This document shows, piece by piece, positions 32,536-41,358 of a stretch of 64,000 nt of DNA (its first letter is position 1; every line of letters starts with the position of its first letter). This DNA is from Ensifer sp. PDNC004 (GTDB lineage Bacteria; Pseudomonadota; Alphaproteobacteria; Rhizobiales; Rhizobiaceae): contig NZ_CP070353.1 of assembly GCF_016919405.1 (NCBI RefSeq), positions 1 through 64,000 on the forward strand, in the 5' to 3' direction. The position numbers were made by a program, and so were the translations under genes. The notes beneath the pieces were generated by a model. The model was not told the origin of the DNA. It was given only the letters and a program-made list of their open reading frames with translations, and searched no databases.

Positions 32536-34221
32536 ATGGAAAATCTTCAACGGACGCGACTGTCGAGACTGCCGGTGCCGCGTTTCGTTTCCGCGCTTCT
32601 GGCTTCGTTTTCGACCACGGGCATGATCGTCGGCGTGTTCTTCTTTGCCATGTCGCTGACGCCGAGCCTGATCCCGCGGCCCTATGTGGTGCAGGCGGTA
32701 ATCTCCGGCCTGTCGCTTTCCGCCGGCTATGCGATCGGCGTGCTCATGCGCTGGCTATGGTCCTTGCTCGACCTGCCGGAGATCCGCGGCCGCACCGGTT
32801 TCGCCGTGAAGATGGTGGCGGCGTTCGGCTGCATCGCGGTTGCGCTCACCTTCCTTTGGCGCACCGCCTATTGGCAGAACACCGTGCGCGAGATCATGGG
32901 CATGCACCCGGTCGAAAGCGCCGACCCGTTCAAGCTCGGCCTGATCGCGGCGCTCGTCTTCGTCGTCATCGTGGTTCTGGCGCGGCTGTTCCGGCTGACC
33001 TTTCGCTTCCTTGCCCGGCGCTTCGAACATGTGCTGACACGGCCCTTGGCGAAGGTCGCGGCCGTGGCGGCCGCCGTCGGGCTCTTCTGGTCCGCGGTCG
33101 ATGGCGTCATCTTCCGCTATGCGCTGCATGCGGCCGACAGTTCTTTCCAGCGTCTCGACGCGCTGATCGACCCGGATGTGGCACCTCCGACCGACCCGAT
33201 GAAGACCGGCAGCAGTGCGTCACTGATGACGTGGGACGAGCTCGGCCGCCAGGGGCGCCAGTTCATCGCCTCGGGGCCCGTAGCAAAGGACATCGGCGCC
33301 TTCTTCAGCGGAGAGGCGAAGGAGCCCTTGCGCGTCTATGCCGGCCTCAACTCGGCCGAGACCGCCAAGGAGCGGGCGAAGCTGGCGCTCGAAGAGCTGA
33401 AGCGTGTCGGCGGTTTCGAGCGCTCGAACCTCCTGATTGTGGTGCCGACCGGCACCGGCTGGATCGATCCGCCGGGCCTCGATTCGCTCGAATATCTGCT
33501 GAAGGGCGACGTTGCGAGCGTCGCGGTGCAGTACTCCTACCTCACGAGCTGGCTGTCGCTGCTGGTCGAGCCGGAATATGGCGCCGAGACCGCCGATGCG
33601 CTGTTCGATGCCGTCTACGGCTACTGGACGACGCTGCCGAAGGACAAAAGGCCGAAGCTCTATCTCTATGGTCTGAGCCTCGGCTCGATGAATTCGCAAG
33701 GCTCGGTCGATCCCTTCGATATCATCAGCGATCCGTTCCAGGGCGCGCTTTGGGTCGGCTCGCCGTTCCCGACGAAGACCTGGCTGCAGATCACGCGAAA
33801 CCGCAATCCGGGCTCGCCGGAATGGCGGCCGGCTTATCGCGACGGCTCGGTGATCCGTTTCACCAACCAGGAAAATGCGCTGAACATCCCGGGCGCGACC
33901 TGGGGCAATGTCCGCATCGTTTACCTGCAATATGCCAGTGACCCGATCACCTTCTTCGATCCCCATTCCTTCTACCGCGAACCGGACTGGATGAAGGCGC
34001 CGCGCGGAGCGGACGTCTCGCCGGCGCTTCGCTGGTTCCCGGTTGTCACCATGTTCCAGCTGCTTGCCGACATGGCGCTCGCGACCACCTCGCCGATCGG
34101 CTACGGCCATGTCTACGCGCCGGAACACTATATCGACGCGTGGATGCAGGTGATGGCACCGCCCGGGGTGACCGAAGCAGATGCCGAGCGGCTGAAGACG
34201 ATGCTCAAGGGGCGCTACTAG
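32536..34221 (+). CDS. Membrane-anchored alpha/beta-hydrolase family protein
   Basis: 561 residues from ATG 32536. The N-terminal third (about 20-215) has four membrane helices; the C-terminal two thirds are an alpha/beta hydrolase with Ile-Val-Val-Pro-Thr-Gly-Thr-Gly-Trp near 300 and the nucleophile elbow Gly-Leu-Ser-Leu-Gly-Ser (about 380). This architecture is the 'alpha/beta-hydrolase family, N- and C-terminal' type of actinobacteria and alphaproteobacteria. Substrate unknown, perhaps an ester in or at the inner membrane. The stop TAG borders a palindromic mosaic repeat. Confidence 0.8.
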   Translation: MENLQRTRLSRLPVPRFVSALLASFSTTGMIVGVFFFAMSLTPSLIPRPYVVQAVISGLSLSAGYAIGVLMRWLWSLLDLPEIRGRTGFAVKMVAAFGCIAVALTFLWRTAYWQNTVREIMGMHPVESADPFKLGLIAALVFVVIVVLARLFRLTFRFLARRFEHVLTRPLAKVAAVAAAVGLFWSAVDGVIFRYALHAADSSFQRLDALIDPDVAPPTDPMKTGSSASLMTWDELGRQGRQFIASGPVAKDIGAFFSGEAKEPLRVYAGLNSAETAKERAKLALEELKRVGGFERSNLLIVVPTGTGWIDPPGLDSLEYLLKGDVASVAVQYSYLTSWLSLLVEPEYGAETADALFDAVYGYWTTLPKDKRPKLYLYGLSLGSMNSQGSVDPFDIISDPFQGALWVGSPFPTKTWLQITRNRNPGSPEWRPAYRDGSVIRFTNQENALNIPGATWGNVRIVYLQYASDPITFFDPHSFYREPDWMKAPRGADVSPALRWFPVVTMFQLLADMALATTSPIGYGHVYAPEHYIDAWMQVMAPPGVTEADAERLKTMLKGRY

Positions 34222-34222
34222 A

Positions 34223-34266
34223 GCAATTCCAGGAAAAGTGTGAAACGGTTTTCCAGACGGAATTGC
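34223..34266. repeat. Single copy of the rhizobial palindromic element
   Basis: 44 bp with the same ends and core as the units of the 28.7-kb array, but with several changes in the middle. It begins just after the alpha/beta-hydrolase stop and is followed by a separate 19-bp inverted repeat, together forming a compound intergenic element. It is probably transcribed as a hairpin at the operon end. Confidence 0.8.
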
Positions 34267-34281
34267 GTATTTTCAGAGAGT

Positions 34282-34322
34282 TAGATCATTTCATCGTTTC
34301 AAGGAAACGATGAAATGATCTA
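34282..34322. repeat. Perfect 19-bp inverted repeat overlapping the LysR stop codon
   Basis: Arms 34282-34300 and 34304-34322 are perfectly complementary with a 3-base loop. The right arm includes the minus-strand TAG of the LysR gene. It could be a terminator for both convergent genes or a rhizobial mosaic unit. The core repeats GATCATTTCATCG and its complement. Confidence 0.8.
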
Positions 34323-35231
34323 GGCCTGCTTGTCGCCGGACCGCTCGCCGCGCAAGTGCGCGGCGATCTGGTTGGCGAAGGCCTGAATCAGCGGCTCCTC
34401 GGCCTTTTCCGTAGGGCAGAGCAGATAGTAGCCGGCCGACGCCGGTATCGCCGTCGGGAAAGGCTGGATCAGGCGCCCCTCATAGAGATAGGAGCGCGTC
34501 AGCACGTCGGAGACGAGGGCAATGCCCTGGCCCTGTAGCGCCGAGGCGACGGCGATCGCGACCGATTGCACGCGCACGCTGCGGCTGCCTTCAAGCGAGA
34601 TGCGCGAGGCGGCCGACCAGCGCGTCCATTCCCGGCCGTCATCCTCATGCAGCAGCGTGACGTCGCGCAGCTTCCGCTCGCGCAACGGTCCTTCGAGCCT
34701 GGGGAAGAGCAGCGGCGAACAGACCGTTCGCAGTTTGACGTCGCTGACCGCCTGCCACCACAGGCCGTCGAAGGGCGGGTTGTCATAGACGACGGCGAGG
34801 TCGACATCGTCCCAGACCACGTCGCTGGCGCGGATGCAATTGCGCATCGAAAGATCGGTGACGCCGCGCGCACCCGCGAACTGTACGAGGAGGCCGGCCA
34901 TCCAGGCAATCGCCAGCGCCGGCGGCAGGCCGACCGTCAGCTTGCGCTGGTGGCTTTCGAGCCTTCGGTCGGTGCCGTCCTCGACGGCTGCGGCAAGATT
35001 GCCGATCGCGTGGGAGACCGTCTGCGCGAACTCGCGGCCGGCGGCCGTGAGCTTGATGTTGCGCCCGGATTTCTCAAGCAGCGTCAGCCCGGTCGTTTCC
35101 GAGAGCCGGCGCAATTGCAGCGACACGGCGCCGGGGCTGAGGCCCAGTTCGTCCGCCGCCTGGCGCACGGAACCGATGCGCGCGACCGCCTCGAACGCCC
35201 GGATATAGGGCAGGAAATGCAACGCCTTCAC
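34320..35231 (-). CDS. LysR family transcriptional regulator (GcvA-like)
   Basis: 303 residues starting at GTG 35231 with AGGAGG six bases upstream. The winged helix (about 8-66) begins Leu-Pro-Tyr-Ile-Arg-Ala-Phe-Glu-Ala-Val-Ala-Arg and has Ala-Ala-Asp-Glu-Leu-Gly-Leu-Ser-Pro-Gly-Ala-Val-Ser; the effector domain occupies about 90-295. It is divergent from the cysteine-hydrolase operon over a 133-base AT-richer region and is the likely regulator of that operon. Confidence 0.9.
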   Translation of the reverse strand: MKALHFLPYIRAFEAVARIGSVRQAADELGLSPGAVSLQLRRLSETTGLTLLEKSGRNIKLTAAGREFAQTVSHAIGNLAAAVEDGTDRRLESHQRKLTVGLPPALAIAWMAGLLVQFAGARGVTDLSMRNCIRASDVVWDDVDLAVVYDNPPFDGLWWQAVSDVKLRTVCSPLLFPRLEGPLRERKLRDVTLLHEDDGREWTRWSAASRISLEGSRSVRVQSVAIAVASALQGQGIALVSDVLTRSYLYEGRLIQPFPTAIPASAGYYLLCPTEKAEEPLIQAFANQIAAHLRGERSGDKQA

Positions 35232-35364
35232 TTGGGCCCTCCTGCTTTGATCGCGCCTTTATGGCGTTAAATCGTTTAGCCAAACTGCACAATATCAAGC
35301 ATAAAAAATCGCTATTCCCAATCGATTTTTGCTCCTATGACTCTGTGCGGAGAGAGGGAGAACC

Positions 35365-36033
35365 ATGATGATCGAGGCACAACCGTTTGATTTTCCTTAT
35401 GATGGAAAGCTGGTTCCGGCGCAGACGGCGCTGATGGTGATCGATCTGCAGATCGACTTCTGCTCGCCCAACGGCTACTTCGCCTCGATGGGCTACGATC
35501 CGGCGCCGCTCGCGGCCATCGTGCCTGCGGTCAACCGGGTGATTGCGGCGGCACGTCAAGCCGGCTGCCTGATCATCCACACGCGCCAGGGCTACCGCGC
35601 CGATCTCGCCGACATGACCCCTTACGAGAAATGGCGCCGCAAGCGTTCGGGCCTTGAAAACACGCAGGTGCTATTGCGCTCGAGCCCCGGGTTCCAGCTC
35701 TTGCCCGAACTCGATGTCGCCGAGACCGACGTCATCGTCGACAAGACCTGCAACAGCTCCTTCACCTACACGGATCTCGAGCACGTGCTGAGATCTCAGG
35801 GCATCACCCACATGCTCTTTACCGGCTGCACCACGGATGTCTGCGTGCATACGACGCTGCGCGAAGCCTGCGACCGCAATTTCCAGTGCCTGACGATTTC
35901 GGACTGCTGCGCCAGCGGCGAGCAGTGGGCACATGAGGCGGCCATCAACATGATCTCGATCGAGAACGGCATTTTCGGCACGGTCTCGACCAGCGATGCG
36001 GTCATTGCGGGTCTTGCGAGAGCCGCGCGCTAA
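35365..36033 (+). CDS. Cysteine hydrolase (isochorismatase superfamily)
   Basis: 222 residues. Catalytic triad visible: Asp27 in Val-Ile-Asp-Leu-Gln, Lys127 in Val-Asp-Lys-Thr and nucleophile Cys160 in Thr-Thr-Asp-Val-Cys-Val. The Asn-Ser-Ser-Phe after the lysine and Tyr-Thr-Asp-Leu resemble the ureidoacrylate/biuret amidohydrolase and N-carbamoylsarcosine amidase groups, so an amide or carbamoyl C-N bond is the probable target. It heads an operon with a GYD protein and an ABC importer, opposite a LysR gene. Confidence 0.85.
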   Translation: MMIEAQPFDFPYDGKLVPAQTALMVIDLQIDFCSPNGYFASMGYDPAPLAAIVPAVNRVIAAARQAGCLIIHTRQGYRADLADMTPYEKWRRKRSGLENTQVLLRSSPGFQLLPELDVAETDVIVDKTCNSSFTYTDLEHVLRSQGITHMLFTGCTTDVCVHTTLREACDRNFQCLTISDCCASGEQWAHEAAINMISIENGIFGTVSTSDAVIAGLARAAR

Positions 36034-36096
36034 GCGCGCCACCAACTTCACATCGTCAAAACGTTTTTGCCAACCGTTTCAACGGAATGATGCCCC

Positions 36097-36399
36097 ATGC
36101 AAAGATATATCTCGCTGATGCGACTGACCTCCAAGGGACTGGCCGAGCTCTCCGACAGCGGTGCCCGGCGCAAGGTGAGCGAGGATCGGGTCGCCGCACT
36201 CGGCGGCCGCTCGGTTGCCTTCTATGCCACGCTCGGAGCCTACGACTTCGTCCAGGTTTTCGAGATGCCGGACAATGCGTCGATGATGCAATACGTGCTG
36301 ACGGCGCGGCGCGACGGCTTTGTGGATCCGCTTATCCTTCCGGCCTTCGACAGCCAGACCTATGGCGACATCGTCGGCCGCGTTTCACCAGCACAATGA
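36097..36399 (+). CDS. GYD domain protein
   Basis: 100 residues with the family motifs Leu-Thr-x-Lys-Gly (about 10-14), Ala-Thr-Leu-Gly-Ala-Tyr-Asp-Phe-Val (about 44-52, where GAYD corresponds to GxYD) and Gly-x-x-Asp-x-Leu near 75. The family forms dimeric alpha+beta barrels with unknown roles, often near catabolic hydrolases. It lies between the hydrolase and the ABC substrate-binding gene and is likely co-transcribed. Confidence 0.8.
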   Translation: MQRYISLMRLTSKGLAELSDSGARRKVSEDRVAALGGRSVAFYATLGAYDFVQVFEMPDNASMMQYVLTARRDGFVDPLILPAFDSQTYGDIVGRVSPAQ

Positions 36400-36410
36400 G
36401 GGGAATGAAG

Positions 36411-37226
36411 ATGATCAGACTGGCATCCTGCGCAACCCTTCTTGCAACCGTCGCGCTTTCTGCCGGCGTCGCACAGGCCGAGCCGCCGGCTTTTGCCGCC
36501 GATGGCGAGGTCGGCGTCTGCACCACCGCGGCCTTTCCGCCGCTTTCCTTCAAGGAGCATCCGGCAGATGCCACGCCGACCGGCATCGACATCGAGATCG
36601 CCGAAGCGCTGGCAGCGCAATGGAACGCGAAGGTGAACTACACCGTCACCGAATTTGCCGGTCTCTTGCCGACGCTCGGGGCCGGGCGCTGCGACGTCAT
36701 CGTCAGCGGCATCTACATCAACGCCAAGCGGCGCGAGACCTACGACGGCGTGCCCTACATGAAGTCGGCGACGGCGATGGTCACCAAGGCGGGCAGCGAT
36801 ACGATCAAGGTGCCGGAGGACCTGAGCGGCAAGGTGATCGCGCTCGAAGCCGGTGCCTACTACAAGGAAGAGCGGATCGGGCCATTAAACGAGGCGCTCG
36901 CCGCCAAGGGCTTGCCGCCGGTCGAGGTGCAGGAATACCCGACCCAGCAGGCGGCCTACCAGCAGGTGCTCGTCGGCCGCGTTGATGCGACGGTGACCGA
37001 GGAGGCGGAGGGCGCCTACCGCGCCTCGCGCTCCGACGGTGCGCTCACGCTCCCCTATATCTGGGCCTCGGATTTCAAGTACGGCATCTACAGCCGCCGT
37101 GACGGTGGCGATGCAGCCGCGGTGAAGGCAGGGCTGAAGACCTTGAAGGAAAAGGGCTTCTTCGGCGATCTCGCAAAGAAATACGGGCTCGATCCGGCGC
37201 TCTTCGACGTCGACTACGACTCCTGA
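36411..37226 (+). CDS. ABC transporter substrate-binding protein (polar amino-acid type)
   Basis: 271 residues from ATG 36411 with GAGGGG upstream. Signal peptide about 1-23 (cleavage after Ala-Gln-Ala), then a family-3 periplasmic binding fold: Gly-Val-Cys-Thr-Thr-Ala-Ala-Phe-Pro-Pro-Leu-Ser-Phe (about 35-47), Gly-Ile-Asp-Ile-Glu-Ile-Ala-Glu-Ala-Leu and Gly-Arg-Cys-Asp-Val-Ile-Val-Ser-Gly (about 99-107). It should bind a small amino acid or amide linked to the upstream hydrolase. The permease follows after 17 bases. Confidence 0.85.
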   Translation: MIRLASCATLLATVALSAGVAQAEPPAFAADGEVGVCTTAAFPPLSFKEHPADATPTGIDIEIAEALAAQWNAKVNYTVTEFAGLLPTLGAGRCDVIVSGIYINAKRRETYDGVPYMKSATAMVTKAGSDTIKVPEDLSGKVIALEAGAYYKEERIGPLNEALAAKGLPPVEVQEYPTQQAAYQQVLVGRVDATVTEEAEGAYRASRSDGALTLPYIWASDFKYGIYSRRDGGDAAAVKAGLKTLKEKGFFGDLAKKYGLDPALFDVDYDS

Positions 37227-37243
37227 TCTGAAGGAGGCGGGGC

Positions 37244-37915
37244 ATGAACTTCGATACAAAACTGTTTTTCGATGCCCTGACCATGCCCGTCATGTTGCAG
37301 GGAGCGGGCATCGCCATCCTGCTGTCGATCCTGGTGCAGGCGGCGTCGTTTCTGCTCTGCCTGCCGCTTGCCGTTGCACTCAACTCGATGGCGACGGTCA
37401 GGCGCACGGCAGCGCAGCTCTATGTCTGGCTGTTTCGCTCGTCACCGCTGATCCTCGTCCTCCTGATTGTCTGGAACGGCGCGCCGCAGCTCTTTCCGGG
37501 CCTGACGCGCGCGCCCTGGTACACGCCCTTCGTCGCCGCCTTCATCGCGTTTACGCTGGTCACGGCCGCCTACATGGCCGAAGCGATGCGCGGCGCGCTT
37601 GCGGCCATCGGCCAGGGGCAGACGGACGCCGCCCGCGCGCTTGGACTCAACCGCTGGCAGACCTTCTTCCTGGTGGTCTTGCCGCAGGCGCTCCGGATCG
37701 TGATGCCGGTGCTGGTCAACGAGTTCATCAACCTGATCAAGCTGACCTCGCTTGCCTATGTGATTTCGATGCGCGAGATCATGGCGGTGGTCAACGACGC
37801 GATCGCGTCGAGCTTCCGCTTCGTCGAGTGGTATTCGGCAGCGCTGGTCTACTACCTCGCGATCGTTTCGATCCTGATGTTTCTGCAGCGGCTCATTCAA
37901 AACCGCATGGCCTAA
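37244..37915 (+). CDS. ABC transporter permease (HisM/GlnP-type)
   Basis: 223 residues with an AGGAGG site. Five or six membrane helices and the ATPase-contact loop Glu-Ala-Met-Arg-Gly-Ala-Leu-Ala-Ala-Ile-Gly-Gln-Gly-Gln-x-x-Ala-Ala-Arg-Ala-Leu-Gly (about 107-128), diagnostic of polar amino-acid permeases. No second permease or ATPase gene is in the operon, so the complex must borrow an ATPase or be completed elsewhere. The stop overlaps the convergent LysR stop by four bases. Confidence 0.85.
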   Translation: MNFDTKLFFDALTMPVMLQGAGIAILLSILVQAASFLLCLPLAVALNSMATVRRTAAQLYVWLFRSSPLILVLLIVWNGAPQLFPGLTRAPWYTPFVAAFIAFTLVTAAYMAEAMRGALAAIGQGQTDAARALGLNRWQTFFLVVLPQALRIVMPVLVNEFINLIKLTSLAYVISMREIMAVVNDAIASSFRFVEWYSAALVYYLAIVSILMFLQRLIQNRMA

Positions 37916-38787
37916 CCCGTTTCCGAAGTCGGCACTGGCAGCGTTGCGAGCAGATCGGCCATGGCGGCAATGATCTTGCGGTGCTGGTGGGCGTGGCGGG
38001 TGCGCAGGCTGGTGGCGGCATAGACGGTCTGCGCAATGACGGGCGCATCCTGAACGCGCGCGGCAAATCCATCGCCCGCCAGTTGCTCGGCCGTCGCTGC
38101 CGTCACATAGGCCGCACCGCCGAGTGTGGACAACAGCCGGGTGATCGCCATGTTCTGCCCGGCGGCAAGCAGCGCTGCGGAGAGATGCGGCAGCGCCAGC
38201 CGGTGGGCGCGATCGAAGCCCGGCGAATAGCTCGAACGGATATAGCCTTCGGAGCGGATCTCGGCGAGCGTCCGCGCCTGCGTGCTCACCATGACGTAAT
38301 GCAGATCGCCGATCCGTTCGTAATAGAGATCGGGCAGGTAATGGGGCGTGTAGAGGATCGCGAGGTCAAGGTCGCCGGCGCCGAGATCGCGGTTCATCTG
38401 GTTGGAGTAGTCCGCCTCCATGTAGATCTCGATGCCGGGCATCTCCCGGCGGATCGCCGCCATCCATTCCCCGGCAAGGGCTTCCGCCAGATCATGCTGG
38501 ACACCAAGCCGCATGGAGCGCTCCAGCGCGCCGGCATTGGTGACCGCGCGCGTGGCCTCATGCCATTGGTTTTGCAGGGCTTTCGCGTAATCGAGAAAAC
38601 GCAGGCCGGCGGCCGTCGGCACGGTGCCGCCCTTGTTGCGGGTAAAGAGCTTGCGGTTGAACTGCGCTTCCAGTGCCTTCACCCGATGCGAGACGGTCGA
38701 CTGGGTGAGGTTCAGCCGCTCGGCGGTGCGATTGAAGGAGCGGCTCTCCATCAGGTCCAGGAAGGTTTCAATCAGTTCCACCTGCAT
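37912..38787 (-). CDS. LysR family transcriptional regulator
   Basis: 291 residues, ATG 38787. N-terminal winged helix: Ile-Glu-Thr-Phe-Leu-Asp-Leu-Met-Glu-Ser-Arg-Ser-Phe-Asn-Arg-Thr-Ala-Glu-Arg-Leu and Thr-Gln-Ser-Thr-Val-Ser-His-Arg-Val-Lys-Ala-Leu-Glu. The effector domain covers about 90-285. Divergent from the two demethylase-type flavoenzymes across 123 bases, and their probable regulator. Confidence 0.9.
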   Translation of the reverse strand: MQVELIETFLDLMESRSFNRTAERLNLTQSTVSHRVKALEAQFNRKLFTRNKGGTVPTAAGLRFLDYAKALQNQWHEATRAVTNAGALERSMRLGVQHDLAEALAGEWMAAIRREMPGIEIYMEADYSNQMNRDLGAGDLDLAILYTPHYLPDLYYERIGDLHYVMVSTQARTLAEIRSEGYIRSSYSPGFDRAHRLALPHLSAALLAAGQNMAITRLLSTLGGAAYVTAATAEQLAGDGFAARVQDAPVIAQTVYAATSLRTRHAHQHRKIIAAMADLLATLPVPTSETG

Positions 38788-38910
38788 GCCGTGCGGTCCC
38801 GTTGGTGTCGCTTCAATCTAATCGAAATCATCGATCAATAAAGCCTGTTTCCGTCGCTTGATGGCGCCCGGCTTCCCCGGCAAGAATTCGCCAAAACGAG
38901 GGAACAGTTG

Positions 38911-41358
38911 ATGTCGAATTTGCCGTCGCACGCACGGGTCGTGATCATCGGTGGGGGAGCGATCGGTGCTTCCTCGCTCTACCATCTCGCCAAGGCCGGC
39001 TGGACCGATTGCGTGCTTCTGGAGAAGAACGAGCTGACGGCCGGCTCGACCTGGCATGCGGCCGGCAACGTGCCGACATTTTCGTCTTCCTGGTCGATCA
39101 TGAACATGCAGCGCTATTCGGCCTCGCTCTATCGCGATCTCGGCGCGCTCGTCGATTACCCGATGAACTACCACGTCACCGGCTCCATCCGGCTCGGCCA
39201 TTCGAAGGAGCGGCTGCAGGAGTTCAAGCGCGTCGTCGGCATGGGCCGTTATCAGGGCATGGATCTCGACATCCTCTCGCCCGACGAGATGCGCGCCCGC
39301 TATCCGTTCCTCGAAACCCATGAGCTGACCGGCGCGCTCTACGATCCCTATGATGGCGACATCGACCCGGCGCAGCTGACGCAGGCGCTCGCCAAGGGCG
39401 CGCGCGACATGGGCGCCAAGATCATCCGTTTCTGTCCCGTCACGGCCGCGCGCCGCGAAAACGACGAATGGGTGATCTCGACGCCGCAGGGCGAGATCCG
39501 CTGCGAATATGTCGTCAACGCCGCCGGCTATTATGCGCGCGAGGTCGGCAAGATGTTCGGCCGCGATGTGCCGATGATGGTGATGAGTCATCAGTACATC
39601 CTGTTTGACGAAATCCCGGAGCTTGCCGCCTGGTCGAAGGAGGCGGGCCACAAGCTGCCGCTGCTGCGCGACGTCGACAGCTCCTACTATCTGCGCCAGG
39701 AAAAGAACGGCATGAACCTCGGCCCCTACGAGCGCAACTGTCGCGCCCATTGGGTCACACCCGACGATCCGATGCCGGAGGATTTCTCCTTCCAGCTCTT
39801 CCCCGACGATCTCGACCGGCTGGAATGGTACCTGAACGATGCGGTTGAGCGCGTGCCGATCCTCGGAACGGCCGGGCTGTCGCGGATCATCAACGGCCCG
39901 ATCCCCTATGCGCCCGACGGCAACCCGCTGATCGGCCCGATGCCGGGCGTGCCGAACGCCTTCGAGGCCTGCGTCTTCACCTTCGGCATCTGTCAGGCGG
40001 GTGGCGCCGGCAAGGTGCTCGCCGAATGGATCACCGAGGGCCAGACCGAGTGGGACATGTGGTCCTGCGATCCGCGCCGCTACACCGACTATACCGACCA
40101 GGACTATTGCATCGCCAAGGGCATGGAGATCTACGGCCACGAATATGCGATGCATTTTCCCAAGCATTACTGGCCGGCCGGGCGCGACCGCAAGCTGTCG
40201 CCGATCCATGACCGGACCGCAGCCCTCGGCGCCCAGTTCAAGCCCTATAACGGCTGGGAACGAGCGATGTGGTACGCCAAGCCCGGCGACGACACGTCCG
40301 ATGAGGCGACGCAGACCTGGGGCCGCGAAGGCCCGTGGGCGGAGCGTATCAAGGAGGAGTGTCTCGCCGTTCGCGACGCTGCCGGCATTCTCGACCTGCC
40401 GGGCTTCTCGCGCTTCCGGGTGAAGGGCAAGGGCGCCACCGAATGGCTGTCGGGCCTGATCACCGGCCGCGTGCCGAAGCCGGGCCGTATCGGCCTTGCC
40501 TATTTCGCCGACGACAAGGGCCGCATCGTCACCGAAATGTCGGTCATGATGCTGGACGAGGATTTCTTCTTCCTGATCACGGCGGCAACGGCGCAGTGGC
40601 ACGATCTGGAATGGCTGATGAAGCACCGGCCGGCCGACGCCGCCTTCAGCATCGACGATGTGACAAAGTCCTTCTCCTGCCAGATCCTCACCGGGCCGAA
40701 GTCGCGCGCGATCCTGGCCGAGGTCAGCGATGCCGATCTCACCAAGGGATGGCTCACGCACCAGACCGCGCAGATCGCCGGACGCTACTGCCAGCTGGTG
40801 CGCGTTTCTTTCGCCGGTGAACTGGGCTGGGAGATCCACACCAAGATGGAGGACACAGCGGTGATTTTCGACGCCGTCTGGGCCGCGGGTCAAAAGCACG
40901 GCCTCAAACCCTTTGGCATGGAAGCGCTCGATAGCCTGCGCATCGAGAAGGGCTATCGCGCCTGGAAGGGCGATCTTTCGACCGATTACACCATCCTGCA
41001 GGGCGGACTTGAGCGCTTCATCGACTGGGCAAAGCCCGACTTCAAGGGCAAGGCGGCGCTGGAACGCGAGAAGCAGCATGGCGTTTCCAAGCGCTTCGTC
41101 ACGCTGACGGTCGCCGCCGATGGTTGCGACGCGCCCTATATGTCGACGCTCTGGTCGGGCGGAGAGGTGGTCGGCGAAACGACGTCGGGCAATTGGGGCC
41201 ACCGCGTCGGTAAGTCGATCGCGCTCGGCATGCTCAGGGCCGATCTCGCCGTGCCGGGCAAGGAAATCGAGGTCGAGATCTTCGGCGACCGCTTCAAGGC
41301 GACGGTCGAGGCGGACCAGCCGCTCTGGGATCCCTCCAATGAAAGACTGCGCGCATGA
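38911..41358 (+). CDS. FAD-dependent dehydrogenase with GcvT domain (dimethylglycine/sarcosine dehydrogenase-like)
   Basis: 815 residues from ATG 38911. FAD loop Gly-Gly-Gly-Ala-Ile-Gly near 14-19 and Ser-Thr-Trp-His-Ala-Ala-Gly near 46-52; the His at about 49 matches the residue that carries covalent flavin in dimethylglycine and sarcosine dehydrogenases. From about 420 to the end is a GcvT aminomethyltransferase module with Gly-Pro-Lys-Ser-Arg near 594-598 and Glu-Leu-Gly-Trp-Glu-Ile near 639-644, which takes the released one-carbon unit to tetrahydrofolate. Substrate is probably a secondary or tertiary N-methyl amine. The stop overlaps the next start by four bases. Confidence 0.85.
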   Translation: MSNLPSHARVVIIGGGAIGASSLYHLAKAGWTDCVLLEKNELTAGSTWHAAGNVPTFSSSWSIMNMQRYSASLYRDLGALVDYPMNYHVTGSIRLGHSKERLQEFKRVVGMGRYQGMDLDILSPDEMRARYPFLETHELTGALYDPYDGDIDPAQLTQALAKGARDMGAKIIRFCPVTAARRENDEWVISTPQGEIRCEYVVNAAGYYAREVGKMFGRDVPMMVMSHQYILFDEIPELAAWSKEAGHKLPLLRDVDSSYYLRQEKNGMNLGPYERNCRAHWVTPDDPMPEDFSFQLFPDDLDRLEWYLNDAVERVPILGTAGLSRIINGPIPYAPDGNPLIGPMPGVPNAFEACVFTFGICQAGGAGKVLAEWITEGQTEWDMWSCDPRRYTDYTDQDYCIAKGMEIYGHEYAMHFPKHYWPAGRDRKLSPIHDRTAALGAQFKPYNGWERAMWYAKPGDDTSDEATQTWGREGPWAERIKEECLAVRDAAGILDLPGFSRFRVKGKGATEWLSGLITGRVPKPGRIGLAYFADDKGRIVTEMSVMMLDEDFFFLITAATAQWHDLEWLMKHRPADAAFSIDDVTKSFSCQILTGPKSRAILAEVSDADLTKGWLTHQTAQIAGRYCQLVRVSFAGELGWEIHTKMEDTAVIFDAVWAAGQKHGLKPFGMEALDSLRIEKGYRAWKGDLSTDYTILQGGLERFIDWAKPDFKGKAALEREKQHGVSKRFVTLTVAADGCDAPYMSTLWSGGEVVGETTSGNWGHRVGKSIALGMLRADLAVPGKEIEVEIFGDRFKATVEADQPLWDPSNERLRA

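Noticed and set aside
34223..34322. Insertion sequence end or transposon inverted repeat
   Set aside because: No transposase or target duplication nearby; the element matches the dispersed palindrome seen at 28.7 kb.
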